Shown here piece by piece: positions 50,693 to 60,785 of a stretch of 64,000 nucleotides of DNA. Source of the stretch: Candidatus Ruthia sp. Plio_17_S18 (GTDB taxonomy: Bacteria; Pseudomonadota; Gammaproteobacteria; PS1; Pseudothioglobaceae); the NCBI GenBank assembly GCA_021730105.1, contig CP072538.1, positions 1-64,000 of the forward strand, read 5' to 3'. The notes under the pieces are model-generated. The model saw nothing but the letters and a program-made list of their open reading frames with translations. It had not been told where the DNA came from and did no database searches. Numbering within the stretch: the stretch's first letter is position 1; each line of letters begins with the position of its first letter. The position numbers were made by a program, and so were the translations under genes.

Positions 50693-50792
50693 TGAAGACT
50701 ATTTCTTAGTTATTTGCGTAAATTTGTTTGACTTACGCCATTTTTTACAAGTGAAAGCAAGACTTTCACCCTTTTTAAATTTGGAGTAAATT

Positions 50793-51365
50793 ATGCCTTG
50801 GTATCTGATTCAATATCTTGATCAATACGGGCGCAAGCGTCGTATTGAAGTTGAAGGTGTGGATGATGCTGACGCCATTCAAAACTCAAGAATTGATGAA
50901 AATCAAATTCTTAAGGCTACTCAATCGATGGTCATCTCGGGTCAAGAGATTTGCCCCTATCTGTTCAAGAACTCATTCTATCGCAAATTCGTGCCTTGGT
51001 TTATTCTGGCCAAACCGTCAATAGCGAGATTGAACACATGTTCAGTCGCATTGGCGCGCTGAAGAAAAAGAAAAAAGAAATTACCTTTTTATTAGAATCT
51101 AGTTTGATGGTTGAGCGACATACTCTCAGCCATGGGTATTAGTAAAGCCTCGGTAGCATTGGTACGTGCTGGTGAAAGTTCAGGTAAGCTTAAAGAGACG
51201 TTGGACTCTACTTTGCAATACGCCGTTGCAGAAAAGGAAATCAAAGAGCAAGTCAGTTCACCTTTTACCCAGGAGTTAACAGTTATCCTGTTGGCTTTCG
51301 GCATGGTGATGGGCTTGCCGAATATGATTGCCCCTACCTTAAACATTAATGAAAGCATGGCTTGA
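50793..51365 (+). pseudogene. MshG/PilC-type inner-membrane platform remnant
   Basis: The type II secretion F family forms the inner-membrane platform of pili. The start is intact (MPWYLIQYLDQYGRKRRIEV with EGVDDADAI), typical of MshG-like proteins. It then shifts frame through LSVQELILSQIRALVYSGQ and EIEHMFSRIGALKKKKKEIT, with a later piece VALVRAGESSGKLKETLDS, a conserved F-domain segment. Most membrane spans are deleted: about 570 of 1,200 bases remain. It is dead. Confidence 0.82.
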
Positions 51366-51404
51366 TTTAGACACCAATATTATAACGAATATTTTGATGT
51401 ATAT

Positions 51405-52409
51405 TTTTCGTTACAATGCACAAATCATTTGCTTGAGTGAGAAATTACAAAGTGTGTTTAATTTTTCTGATGATGTTGAATACTCTATTGAAGTTGACCC
51501 TCGAGGGATTGATGAAGACACAATTAAGGCATTAGCACGAACTAGATTTAATAGCATTAATTTGGGTGTGCAAGGTTTTAATGTTGATGTGCAAAAGGCG
51601 GTTAATCGCATCCAGAGCTTTGAACAAACTAAAGAAGTGATGGGTTTAAGTCCACAAGTATTGAGTTGATTTATGGGCTGTCTAAGCAATCGTTACAAAC
51701 TTTTGAAACGACGCTTAATCAAGTTGCGCAATTGCGTCCCGACCATATTTCATTATTTAACTATACTCACTTGCCAGAGCTATTTAAACCACAACGTCGT
51801 ATTGATGTTTTCATGTTGTCATCAGTTGATTAAAAGCTAGCTGTTTTTAAATATTCGATGGATTGTTTATTAAGCCAAGGCTATGTGTATATCGGCATGG
51901 ACCATTTTTCTTTGCTAGAAGACCCACTAGCAATTGCACAAAATAAGGGGCAGCTGTATCTAAATTTCCAAGGTTATTCTACTCATGTACAGTGTGATAT
52001 TATTGGCTTGGTGCTTAGTGCAATTGGGCAGGTAGGTGATAGTTTTTCTCAGAATGAAAAAAACATTGAGCAATATTACCAAATGATTGATGCGGGGGAA
52101 TTACCCATTATCAAAGGTCAAATTATTAATCAATACAATAAGATTAGACGTTTGGTGATTATGGACTTGACTTGCCATTTTGAGTGAAGTTTTACTAAAA
52201 CCAAACAAACTTTTAATATTGTATTTACAGATTATTTTGCAGGTAGTAGCTTGTCTGAGTTGAGTGAAATGGCTGAGGATGGCTTGCTTGAAATAACAAA
52301 CCGTTCAATTAAGATAATGAATAAAGGTCGATGATTGATTCGTAACATTTGCATGATGTTTGATGCATACCTTGCTTTGAGCAAAACTCAGTTTTCAAAA
52401 ACTACCTAA
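51405..52409 (+). pseudogene. hemN: hemN remnant (oxygen-independent haem step)
   Basis: HemN decarboxylates coproporphyrinogen III without oxygen. The remnant begins near NAQIICLSEKLQSVFNFSDD and matches E. coli HemN from about residue 120 on: EYSIEVDPRGIDEDTIKALA, SINLGVQGFNVDVQKAVNRI, LFNYTHLPELFKPQRRID, GYVYIGMDHFSLLEDPLAIA, and the end RNICMMFDAYLALSKTQFSK. The N-terminal radical-SAM part with its iron-sulfur cysteines is missing, and several stops and shifts break the rest. Oxygen-dependent HemF would have to replace it. Confidence 0.88.
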
Positions 52410-52983
52410 GTATGTCAAATTCTGGCGCAAGGTTTAGCTCAAAAGCGTTTGTTTTAATGTTTGGATTTATGGTAACTGAATTAAAAGTAACTAAAATTGT
52501 TTGATCCAGCTCATTATTAAGGGTAATGGCTTGTAGTGTGCTATCTTTAAAACCAAAACTCAATTGGTTGGCTTTCTGGGTGCTATACCAATCAATCTTA
52601 TCTTTTGTATGTGTGTATTGTGGCGTATGGCTGATATCGCTAGGTCGATTAATAAGCCAATATAGCGGCGTTTGTGTTAAGTCAGTTGTTTGCATTAAAC
52701 TGGCTTGTTCTAATTCAATATCAACTAGCCATAACCCAGTATTATTTAACAGTAGTATTTGCTCATTTGGTATTAGCGTATGCCAAATGAGTTGTTGTGG
52801 GCGCTTAAATAATAAAGTACCAGAAGAGTTGGCTAACAGTGCGCCTGTATTACTATAAGTGCTTTGTGTAAAGTTGGCACTTAAACGTTCAAATGAGTTG
52901 AAAAAATTAGAAAACTCATGATTGCTATTAGCAAAGCTAAAGCTATAAAATATAAGTATTAGAGTGCTTAAAAACTTAGTCAT
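52402..52983 (-). CDS. lolA: Outer-membrane lipoprotein carrier LolA
   Basis: LolA carries lipoproteins across the periplasm to the outer membrane. The 193-residue protein has a signal peptide (MTKFLSTLILIFYSFSFANS) and the LolA core with ANFTQSTYSNTGALLANSSG and GTLLFKRPQQLIWHTLIPNE. Its stop overlaps the last bases of the hemN remnant. It follows ftsK with a small overlap, the common ftsK-lolA order in Gammaproteobacteria. Confidence 0.9.
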   Translation of the reverse strand: MTKFLSTLILIFYSFSFANSNHEFSNFFNSFERLSANFTQSTYSNTGALLANSSGTLLFKRPQQLIWHTLIPNEQILLLNNTGLWLVDIELEQASLMQTTDLTQTPLYWLINRPSDISHTPQYTHTKDKIDWYSTQKANQLSFGFKDSTLQAITLNNELDQTILVTFNSVTINPNIKTNAFELNLAPEFDILR

Positions 52984-55261
52984 TAGTATTAATGGATTCA
53001 GGTGCTAACACTTGGCGATTACCAGCGCTGTTCATACTACTTACTACGCCACTGGCTTCCATGTCTTCAATAATACGTGCTGCACGGTTATAGCCAATAC
53101 GCATGCGACGTTGTAGGCTAGAGATTGAAGCGCGACGTGATGAGGTGACAATTTGTACTGCCTCATCATACAAGGCATCAAGTTCACCTGAGGCGCTTGA
53201 AATGCTGTTTGAGTCTTGTGAATCATCTGACTCACTATGGGCGTTGAGAATGCCGTCTAGGTAGTTGGTTTCGGAGTTTTCTTTTAAGAAATTAACCACG
53301 CGTTCAATCTCGCCATCATCAACAAAAGCACCATGCACACGAGTAAGGTGTGACATGCCTGGTGTCATATAGAGCATATCGCCCATACCAAGTAATTGTT
53401 CAGCGCCACCTTGGTCAAGAATGGTGCGCGAATCAACTTTTGAAGAAACTTTAAAAGCAATGCGTGTGGGTATGTTAGATTTAATCAGACCAGTAATAAC
53501 ATCCACACTTGGGCGCTGCGTGGCAATGATAATGTGAACGCCTGCAGCTCTAGCTTTTTGTGCTAAACGCACAATGAGTGCCTCAACACGTTTAGCCTTG
53601 GCACGGTCCTCTTGGGCGAGTGCACCAAGCATATCGGCGTATTCATCAATCACCAACATAATCAGCGGTAATGCCTCTAACTCAGGTGCTGTTTCATCTC
53701 CATCGGCAGTGTTTGAATTAAATGACGGGTCAAGCAGTGGCTCACCTTTATCCTTAGATTTTTTGAGTTTCTCATTAAAGCCTTCAATATTACGTACGCC
53801 AAACTTGGCTAATAATGCATAACGACGTTCCATTTCATTAACACACCACCACAAGGCAGAAGCAGCTTGGTTCATGTCTGTGACAACAGGCGTGAGTAAG
53901 TGTGGAATATCAGCATAACAAGCCAGTTCAACAATCTTAGGGTCAATCATAATAATGCGCACTTCTTCTGGCTTGGCTTTGAAAAGCACACTTAAAATCA
54001 TAGCGTTTAGCCCAACTGATTTACCCATGCCAGTTGCACCAGCAACGAGCAAGTGCGGCATTTTTGCTAAATTGGCAACAATAGGAATACCATTAATATC
54101 TTTACCCAGACCCATGGTTAGGGCAGAGTGAGATTTGATAAAATTTTCAGAAGCAAGGATTTCTTTAAGGCTAATCATTTCACGCTGTGCATTCGGAATT
54201 TCCAAGCCAATAACAGGCTTGCCTGGGATAACATCAACAATACGCACACCTTCAACCAACATAGCGCGAGCCAAGTCTTTGTTAAGATTCATAATTTGAC
54301 TTACTTTAACACCAGGTGCAAGTGATATTTCAAATTGAGTAACTACAGGGCCGGGGGTAACCGTAGTTACTGACACAGCAAAGCCAAAATCTTTAAGCTT
54401 GATTTCAACTTGGAGCGACATGTCTTCCAATGCTTGTTTAGAATAGCCTGTGGTATGTTCAGTTGGCTCGTCAAGCAAATCTAGGCTTGGTAAACCAGTA
54501 ATGGTTGCAGTATTAAATAAGTTGGAAGGGGTGACTTTCTTAATGCTTTTATTTGACTTTTCCTTTCCTTTCTTTATTTGGGTAAGCACACCGGGTTTGG
54601 CGTTTGATTGTTTAGGAGTGGTAGAAACATTTATAGCTTTTTTGGCTCTAGCCTGTATTCTAATGTCACGTATTTTTGTAAAAATACGATTCAACGCGTT
54701 GCCAGTAGAGGAAAAAATAGCAATCCATGAAGTGCTACTGGCAATACTAAAACTAATCATCATAATACTGAGATAGATAATGAGTGCCGCAGAGCCAAAT
54801 AAAACACCAAAATAACGATGCATGATAATGCCAGTATAACCACCAGAGGCGCCTGTGTTTGCTAAGTTTTGAGTTAAAAATGCCGTACTAAAAGCAATCA
54901 ATGCAATAAGTGCGATAAAGCGAAAGGCGGTTACTGAGTATTTTGGCTTTTTTTGATCGGTGTGTTTGTGAATATTCCAACCTAGCCATATGAATGAGAT
55001 TGGTATTAAATAGGCGCTATAACCTAAGATAGATAAAGAAATATCACTTAAATAAGCGCCAAATACACCCGCAAGATTGGCAATCGGTGCAACCAGAGCA
55101 ACATCACCCGACCAAGGGTTTTCGTTAGCAGAGTAGGTCAATAAGGAGGATAAAAAAATAAGACCCATGGCACTCAAAAAGATAAACAGCATTTCACTGG
55201 CTATTTTGGTGCTAGGTTTTTGTGGGTATCTTTTTGTGCTTATTTTGTTATTCTTTTTCAA
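52976..55261 (-). CDS. ftsK: DNA translocase FtsK
   Basis: FtsK pumps DNA at the septum and helps resolve chromosome dimers. The 761-residue protein has about four membrane spans at the start, a short linker (the long proline-glutamine linker of E. coli is missing), Walker A GATGMGKSVGLNAM near residue 407, Walker B IMLVIDEYADML, and the C-terminal gamma domain with SISSLQRRMRIGYNRAARII that reads KOPS sites. It overlaps lolA by 8 bases. Its upstream gap is shared with trxB. Confidence 0.95.
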   Translation of the reverse strand: MKKNNKISTKRYPQKPSTKIASEMLFIFLSAMGLIFLSSLLTYSANENPWSGDVALVAPIANLAGVFGAYLSDISLSILGYSAYLIPISFIWLGWNIHKHTDQKKPKYSVTAFRFIALIALIAFSTAFLTQNLANTGASGGYTGIIMHRYFGVLFGSAALIIYLSIMMISFSIASSTSWIAIFSSTGNALNRIFTKIRDIRIQARAKKAINVSTTPKQSNAKPGVLTQIKKGKEKSNKSIKKVTPSNLFNTATITGLPSLDLLDEPTEHTTGYSKQALEDMSLQVEIKLKDFGFAVSVTTVTPGPVVTQFEISLAPGVKVSQIMNLNKDLARAMLVEGVRIVDVIPGKPVIGLEIPNAQREMISLKEILASENFIKSHSALTMGLGKDINGIPIVANLAKMPHLLVAGATGMGKSVGLNAMILSVLFKAKPEEVRIIMIDPKIVELACYADIPHLLTPVVTDMNQAASALWWCVNEMERRYALLAKFGVRNIEGFNEKLKKSKDKGEPLLDPSFNSNTADGDETAPELEALPLIMLVIDEYADMLGALAQEDRAKAKRVEALIVRLAQKARAAGVHIIIATQRPSVDVITGLIKSNIPTRIAFKVSSKVDSRTILDQGGAEQLLGMGDMLYMTPGMSHLTRVHGAFVDDGEIERVVNFLKENSETNYLDGILNAHSESDDSQDSNSISSASGELDALYDEAVQIVTSSRRASISSLQRRMRIGYNRAARIIEDMEASGVVSSMNSAGNRQVLAPESINTND

Positions 55262-55274
55262 TGTGGTTTATAAT
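55245..55274 (+). promoter_or_regulatory. trxB promoter
   Basis: TTGTTA at 55245-55250 and TATAAT at 55269-55274 lie 18 bases apart, a good sigma-70 promoter, 33 bases before the trxB start. The -35 box lies inside the start of ftsK on the other strand. Confidence 0.6.
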
Positions 55275-55298
55275 ATTTCTAGTATCCATAAAGTATAA

Positions 55299-56249
<951 letters not shown>

Positions 56250-56266
56250 TAAACTTTTTTTAAAGG

Positions 56267-56272
56267 TATAAT
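56267..56272 (+). promoter_or_regulatory. -10 box before tRNA-Phe
   Basis: TATAAT at 56267-56272, in the setting GGTATAATT, lies 29 bases before the tRNA-Phe gene. A T-rich stretch upstream may act as a weak -35 or UP element. Confidence 0.5.
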
Positions 56273-56301
56273 TTTCATTTTTTGCCCAAAAAAGGCATAA
56301 A

Positions 56302-56377
56302 GGCCACATAGCTCAGTTGGTAGAGCAAGGGACTGAAAATCCCTGTGTCCCTAGTTCAATTCTAGGTGTGGCCACCA
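56302..56377 (+). tRNA. tRNA-Phe (anticodon GAA)
   Basis: A full 76-base cloverleaf with encoded CCA. The acceptor stem is GGCCACA (56302-56308) with TGTGGCC (56367-56373). The anticodon stem AGGGA/TCCCT encloses the loop CTGAAAA with anticodon GAA. D and T loops are normal. It follows trxB. Confidence 0.94.
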
Positions 56378-56387
56378 TATTTAACTA

Positions 56388-56410
56388 AGCGCACCGATGT
56401 GCGTTTTTTG
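56388..56410 (+). terminator. Terminator after tRNA-Phe
   Basis: CGCAC (56390-56394) and GTGCG (56399-56403) pair around the loop CGAT, with further G-T and A-T pairs below and a run of T behind. It ends the tRNA-Phe transcript. Confidence 0.7.
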
Positions 56411-56556
56411 TTAAAGTCAGCCAGAAAAATCCCATTCTACGCAAGCCATTATTTTATTGTTTATGCAATTCAAAGACATTGGTTGTTACGTGTACTATAA
56501 GTTTAAAAAGTAGCAGGCAATGATGTTTAATATAATTATTTTATTATATAATAAGT

Positions 56557-56584
56557 TTGCAATATTATTATTTCATGATATAAT
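56557..56584 (+). promoter_or_regulatory. Strong promoter with no gene behind it
   Basis: TTGCAA at 56557-56562 and TATAAT at 56579-56584 are 16 bases apart, and TG plus one base precedes the -10, giving an extended -10 promoter. No open frame starts downstream on this strand, so it may drive a small RNA. Confidence 0.6.
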
Positions 56585-56590
56585 ACTCAC

Positions 56591-56705
56591 ATGTTGCCAC
56601 TCCACATTAAGAATTACTCTCTCCTCAAGAGATAAGGTGGCGACATACTCATTTATATAGAATATGTTTGTTAAAAAACTCATATGTCTATTATCAGACA
56701 TAATT
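56591..56705 (+). ncRNA. Candidate small structured RNA
   Basis: From the expected start near 56591 the RNA would fold at once: a 10-bp stem pairs 56591-56600 (ATGTTGCCAC) with 56637-56646 (GTGGCGACAT), enclosing a smaller hairpin (TCTC/GAGA around CTCAA at 56620-56632). A second 7-bp hairpin lies at 56683-56702 (TATGTCT and AGACATA around ATTATC). I do not recognise it as 6S, SRP, RNase P or tmRNA. The evidence is a promoter and a fold only. Confidence 0.4.
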
Positions 56706-56756
56706 TCACACCCTTAAGACCTCTTTGTTTTTATCTACTAGCGTAGTATTTCAGGA

Positions 56757-57231
56757 CTAATGTAGTCTTGTTTGGAAGATTGGAGAGTTTCTCTCATTGT
56801 CAAGTAAATTAGTATCAAGTCTTGATATTTCGTACAAACTCTTAATCATTTCTAAGGCACCTTCGTTGGTTGAGACTTTTTGCAAGCCTAAGCCTGATAA
56901 ATAACCCTGACACCACTGTATTAGCGTGTTGGCTTGTGCGCCCTAATCTTTCCTCATCATCAGCAATGAGTAATTGAAAATCTAGAGTTTCATCACTCAG
57001 TTGTAACAATGCTTTATTAAAGATTTGTTCCAATGCTTCATGAGCAGATTTTTCATTAAGATTATTTAAATCAATACTCACCAGCACTTCATTGAGCCAA
57101 TCATCAAGACTAAGGTTAGGCTTGACGCAAGCAAAGCCACATAAAATGCCATGTGCACTAGAGATGGTATCGTCTGTATTTAGATGATATGGTGTGGTTT
57201 TTAATTGTTCAAAATTAAGTTTATTGCTCAT
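56757..57231 (-). pseudogene. ygfB: YgfB (UPF0149) protein, one-base frameshift
   Basis: UPF0149/YgfB proteins are small helical proteins of uncertain role. The start (MSNKLNFEQLKTTPYHLNTD), SSAHGILCGFACVKPNLSLD and LIADDEERLG match the family. The original frame then ends at 56842. A frame one base over carries on with QANTLIQWCQGYLSGLGLQK and VSTNEGALEMIKSLYEISRL to a stop at 56757, exactly the family C-terminus. Removing one G from the CCC/GGG run at 56941-56943 rejoins them; the span is 3n+1 bases. It overlaps the pyrB start by 4 bases. Confidence 0.75.
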
Positions 57232-58190
57232 GACTTGTTGGCAAGAATTTGCATGACTGCCATACGTACTGCAATGCCATTAGTGACTTGTTGTAAGATG
57301 ATTGATTGATTGCCATCAGCCACGCTTGAGTCAATCTCAACACCACGATTAATTGGGCCTGGGTGCATCACAATAGCATTTGGTTTTGCCAATGCTAGGC
57401 GTTTTGGTGCGAGTCCAAAATTATCAAAGTATTCTTGTTCGTTGGGAATGTCGGCTTCAATCATGCGTTCTTTTTGTAACCTTAATACGATTACCACATC
57501 GCAATCTTTCAGTCCCAGCTCAATGTCATCAAAATGTTTAATTGCTGCACAAGGTGCTAAATCATATTGTAAGACTTTTGGGGCAATGAGGCGGATATCA
57601 GTCGTACCTAGCGTTTTAAGTGCTTGAATATCAGAGTGGGCAACCCGTGAATGAATGATATCACCAACAATAGCGACTGATAAATTCTCAAATTCTTGTT
57701 TATGTTGGCGAATGCTGAGCATATCAAGCAGTGCTTGGGTTGGGTGGGCATTAATGCCATCACCTGCGTTTAGAATAGAGACATCTTTTAAATGTTGCGC
57801 CACGTGGTGTGGCAGGCCGTTTTGTTTATGGCGAATCACAAACATATCAATTTGCATGGCTTTAAGTGTGCGCATGGTGTCAAGCAAATCTTCATTTTTT
57901 TTGAGCGCTGAGTTGGCAAGGTCAACGTTAATGACATTGGCACTACTGCGCATTGCGGCAACCTCGAATGTATTACGCGTACGTGTTGATGGCTCAAAAA
58001 ATAAATTAGCAATAGACATATCATCTAGTGCTTTGGATTTTCTTAAATTGCCAGAGGTATCAATTAGGCTATCGGCTTTATCGAGAATGTGCGTTAAGTG
58101 CTGTTTAGAAAGACCTTCAAGACCTAATAGATGAATTAATTGATCAGAATCATCTAGTTGGGTGTGGTTACTAATCAAATCTTTTTTCAT
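57228..58190 (-). CDS. pyrB: Aspartate carbamoyltransferase
   Basis: PyrB joins carbamoyl phosphate and aspartate, the first committed pyrimidine step. The 320-residue protein has the carbamoyl phosphate motif FFEPSTRTRNTFEVAAMRSS and HPTQALLDMLSIRQH, and the end region PNAIVMHPGPINRGVEIDSS. No pyrI regulatory gene is adjacent, so it is of the unregulated or PyrC-associated kind. It overlaps ruvX upstream by 20 bases, indicating coupled expression. Confidence 0.95.
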   Translation of the reverse strand: MKKDLISNHTQLDDSDQLIHLLGLEGLSKQHLTHILDKADSLIDTSGNLRKSKALDDMSIANLFFEPSTRTRNTFEVAAMRSSANVINVDLANSALKKNEDLLDTMRTLKAMQIDMFVIRHKQNGLPHHVAQHLKDVSILNAGDGINAHPTQALLDMLSIRQHKQEFENLSVAIVGDIIHSRVAHSDIQALKTLGTTDIRLIAPKVLQYDLAPCAAIKHFDDIELGLKDCDVVIVLRLQKERMIEADIPNEQEYFDNFGLAPKRLALAKPNAIVMHPGPINRGVEIDSSVADGNQSIILQQVTNGIAVRMAVMQILANKS

Positions 58191-58599
58191 TAAGCCATGT
58201 TTGTAATATTAACTGTGATGATTGTTTGTCGACATCGCCACGATGTGCGTTGTGATGATGATGATTGTATTTTAAAATTTTTTTGGCCTCATTCGAGGAT
58301 AAATATTCATCGATAAACTCAACTTCAATTTGGTAGCGATTTTTTAACTTTTTGCCAAATGATGTGGCAATAAAAGTCATTATCTGTTCTTTGCCTTGTT
58401 GGTCAAATGGCAAGCCAACAATGAACTGGTTAATGCTATGAGCACCAACAACGTCATCAAACGCAGCCCAATTGGTTGAACCATTTTTATGGTGTTTAAT
58501 CACCTCAATACCAGTTGCTTGCATGGTTAAACTATTAGCAATTGCAACACCAGTGCGTTTGGTGCCAACGTCAAACCCCAAGTAAGTGCTAATACTCAC
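58171..58599 (-). CDS. ruvX: YqgF/RuvX Holliday junction resolvase-like protein
   Basis: RuvX (YqgF) has an RNase H fold and processes the 5' end of pre-16S rRNA. The 142-residue protein starts with GTG and has TYLGFDVGTKRTGVAIANS with the first catalytic Asp, and EFIDEYLSSNEAKKILKYN with further acidic residues. It overlaps mltB upstream by 4 bases and pyrB downstream by 20, the common gammaproteobacterial order. Confidence 0.92.
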   Translation of the reverse strand: MSISTYLGFDVGTKRTGVAIANSLTMQATGIEVIKHHKNGSTNWAAFDDVVGAHSINQFIVGLPFDQQGKEQIMTFIATSFGKKLKNRYQIEVEFIDEYLSSNEAKKILKYNHHHHNAHRGDVDKQSSQLILQTWLNEKRFD

Positions 58600-59780
58600 T
58601 GAAGTTGTAATAATAATTGATAGCCAACGTAGCTATCAATTGGCAAATTGTTTGCTCTTTGGTAGGCTCGCGTTGCATGACGAGTTTTAGGTCCTAGTAT
58701 GCCATCAGGTTCACCTGTATCAAAGCCAAGTTGATTTAGTGCGTTTTGAATCTGTTTGACATCATCCCGACTCAGTGAAGGCTCGGTAATTGATTTTGCA
58801 AATAATTGATTTGCTCCAATTAAACGATCAGACAAATGCCCCACAGACAGTGCATACAAAATTGAACGATTCCACCTAAGAATGGCGTGAAAATTTTGAT
58901 AAACTAAAAACGCTGGGCCGTTATAGCCCATAGGCAATATGAGCGAAGCTTGCATGTTTGAATTGGGTAGATTGGTGTTATCAATTGTACGCACACCTAA
59001 TGTTTGCCATTCATTGACTGTCTTTTTAGTGCTTAAACTCGCCAAACGATAATTAAAAATTTTAGGAATGTTAACTTCACGACCCCAGCGTTCGCCTTGG
59101 CGCCAACCAATTGTTTTTAGAAAATGTGCTGCACTTGCAAAAATATCCGCTTGTGTGTGCCATAAATCAATCTTTCCGTCAGTGTTAGCATCTATAGCGT
59201 AAGCGGCAACATTGGTGGGCATAAACTGCATGTTTCCCATTGCACCTGCCCAAGAACCTTGGGCGTTTAAAGGCAATCTTTTCTCATCAATCAATTTGAG
59301 TAAAGTTAATAATTCATGGGTAAAAAACTCACGTCGGCGCTTGTCAAAACTCAGTGTTGCAAGTGAGCGGATTAGGTGCATTTTGCCAACATTTTTGCCA
59401 TAATTGGTTTCCAAACCCCAAAAAGCCACAATAATTTGCGATGGTACGCCGTATTTTATATAATTCTCTTGTAGGAACTGTTGATGTTGTTGAAGCTTTA
59501 CCACGCCTTTATCACGCCTATTTTGACTCACTCTTGAGTTTAGGTAATGCCAAAAATTAAGGTTAAATTCTGCTTGATTGCGGTCATATTCTAATACTTT
59601 TGGATTTGGTGTTAAATCATTAAAAGCGTCATTAAGTGTGGCTTGCGAAATGCCTAATTTTGTGGCTTGCGAGCGAATATCACTTAAGAATTGTGCAAAA
59701 CTATGCGTGTTGGATGAGCCTTGGGTATCATCTGCATATACAAAGGATGTCAGTAGCAAACAAAAAATAACTCTTAACAT
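58596..59780 (-). CDS. mltB: Lytic murein transglycosylase, MltB type
   Basis: The enzyme cleaves peptidoglycan glycan strands to give anhydroMurNAc ends, the source of the AnmK substrate. The 394-residue protein has a signal peptide (MLRVIFCLLLTSFVYAD), the SLT_2 catalytic domain with IIVAFWGLETNYGKN holding the catalytic Glu, GAMGNMQFMPTNVAAYAID, and a C-terminal peptidoglycan-binding domain (NALNQLGFDTGEPDGILG). Expected periplasmic. Confidence 0.9.
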   Translation of the reverse strand: MLRVIFCLLLTSFVYADDTQGSSNTHSFAQFLSDIRSQATKLGISQATLNDAFNDLTPNPKVLEYDRNQAEFNLNFWHYLNSRVSQNRRDKGVVKLQQHQQFLQENYIKYGVPSQIIVAFWGLETNYGKNVGKMHLIRSLATLSFDKRRREFFTHELLTLLKLIDEKRLPLNAQGSWAGAMGNMQFMPTNVAAYAIDANTDGKIDLWHTQADIFASAAHFLKTIGWRQGERWGREVNIPKIFNYRLASLSTKKTVNEWQTLGVRTIDNTNLPNSNMQASLILPMGYNGPAFLVYQNFHAILRWNRSILYALSVGHLSDRLIGANQLFAKSITEPSLSRDDVKQIQNALNQLGFDTGEPDGILGPKTRHATRAYQRANNLPIDSYVGYQLLLQLQ

Positions 59781-59792
59781 GTCAAAATTATA

Positions 59793-60719
59793 ATGCCTAA
59801 ATTGTTGATAATTTTTATCTTTTTGTTTTTAAGTGCTTGCAGTGTTGATGAAACAACACAAACCATCACTGGCACTACAATGGGTACTAATTATAGTATC
59901 AAAATCAGCAATCATCATGTTTTAAAATCAATCATTGATAAACGTCTTGGTGAGATTGAGCAAGTATTTTCCACTTGGAATGAAGCCTCTGAGCTTTCAC
60001 AATTGAACGCAGCACCGATTAATCGATGGATAAAGGTATCAGACGAGTTGTTTTGTGTTTTAAGTCAGGCAAAAAAAATACACACGCAAACTCAAGGTTT
60101 TTTTGATTCTGGCATGGGTCGTTTAATTAATATTTGGGGTTTTGGTACAATCAAAGTACAGGAGAGGCCCAGTCGAGAGAAAATAGCTCAAGCGTTGGCA
60201 ATGTCATCTATTGAATATTTGCGCTTGAGTAGTTCACGAGTTAAAAAACTTAAAGATATGCATATTGATTTATCTGCCATTGCCAAGGGCTATGGTGTGG
60301 ATGTAGTGGCAAATATGTTAATCAAGCAAGGGCTTAAAAATTTTATGGTGGAAATTGGTGGCGAGGTGATGGCTCAAAGCCAGTGGACAATTGGCATTGA
60401 AAAGCCAAATAATAGCATGCCGATTGCCATTGAATTGAAAAATCAAGCTATTGCCACCTCAGGTGATTATCGCAATTATTTCAAATGGCAAGGCAAAAAA
60501 TATCAACACATTCTAAACCCTCACACAGGCCTGCCCGCTAATACTGACCTAAGTTCTGTTAGTGTAATTCACAATAGTGCTATGATGGCAGACGCTTATG
60601 CAACTGCAATGATGGCGATGGGCAGTCAAAAGGCTAAAATACTAGCACAACAACTTAATTTATCAGTGGTGTTTATTTTGAGCCAGCAGTATGATTTCAA
60701 AGTGCTGAAAATTCATTGA
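59793..60719 (+). CDS. apbE: FAD:protein FMN transferase ApbE
   Basis: ApbE attaches FMN to a threonine of flavoproteins such as Rnf or Nqr subunits. The 308-residue protein has a lipoprotein signal (lipobox LSAC, Cys16), GTTMGTNYSIKISN, the FAD region DLSAIAKGYGVDVVANMLIK, VEIGGEVMA, and HILNPHTGLPANTDLSSVSV. It lies divergent from mltB. The target protein is not in the window. Confidence 0.92.
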   Translation: MPKLLIIFIFLFLSACSVDETTQTITGTTMGTNYSIKISNHHVLKSIIDKRLGEIEQVFSTWNEASELSQLNAAPINRWIKVSDELFCVLSQAKKIHTQTQGFFDSGMGRLINIWGFGTIKVQERPSREKIAQALAMSSIEYLRLSSSRVKKLKDMHIDLSAIAKGYGVDVVANMLIKQGLKNFMVEIGGEVMAQSQWTIGIEKPNNSMPIAIELKNQAIATSGDYRNYFKWQGKKYQHILNPHTGLPANTDLSSVSVIHNSAMMADAYATAMMAMGSQKAKILAQQLNLSVVFILSQQYDFKVLKIH

Positions 60720-60785
60720 AACAACGTTTGAGTATTTACACTGAAAATTGCCAGTGTTTATTTTCTAATTGATTAAAATAAAAAC

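Noticed and set aside
46325-52409. Genomic island or prophage
   Set aside because: There is no integrase, transposase or flanking repeat; a tRNA-Thr gene borders it but no duplicated tRNA end is seen. The content is decayed pilus and hemN genes.
54450-54776. A 108-residue frame opposite ftsK with a hydrophobic end
   Set aside because: It mirrors the ftsK linker and a membrane span; low complexity and no start signal.
57655-58134. A 159-residue frame opposite pyrB
   Set aside because: It is the reverse complement shadow of a well-conserved gene, has no ribosome site and no recognisable motif.
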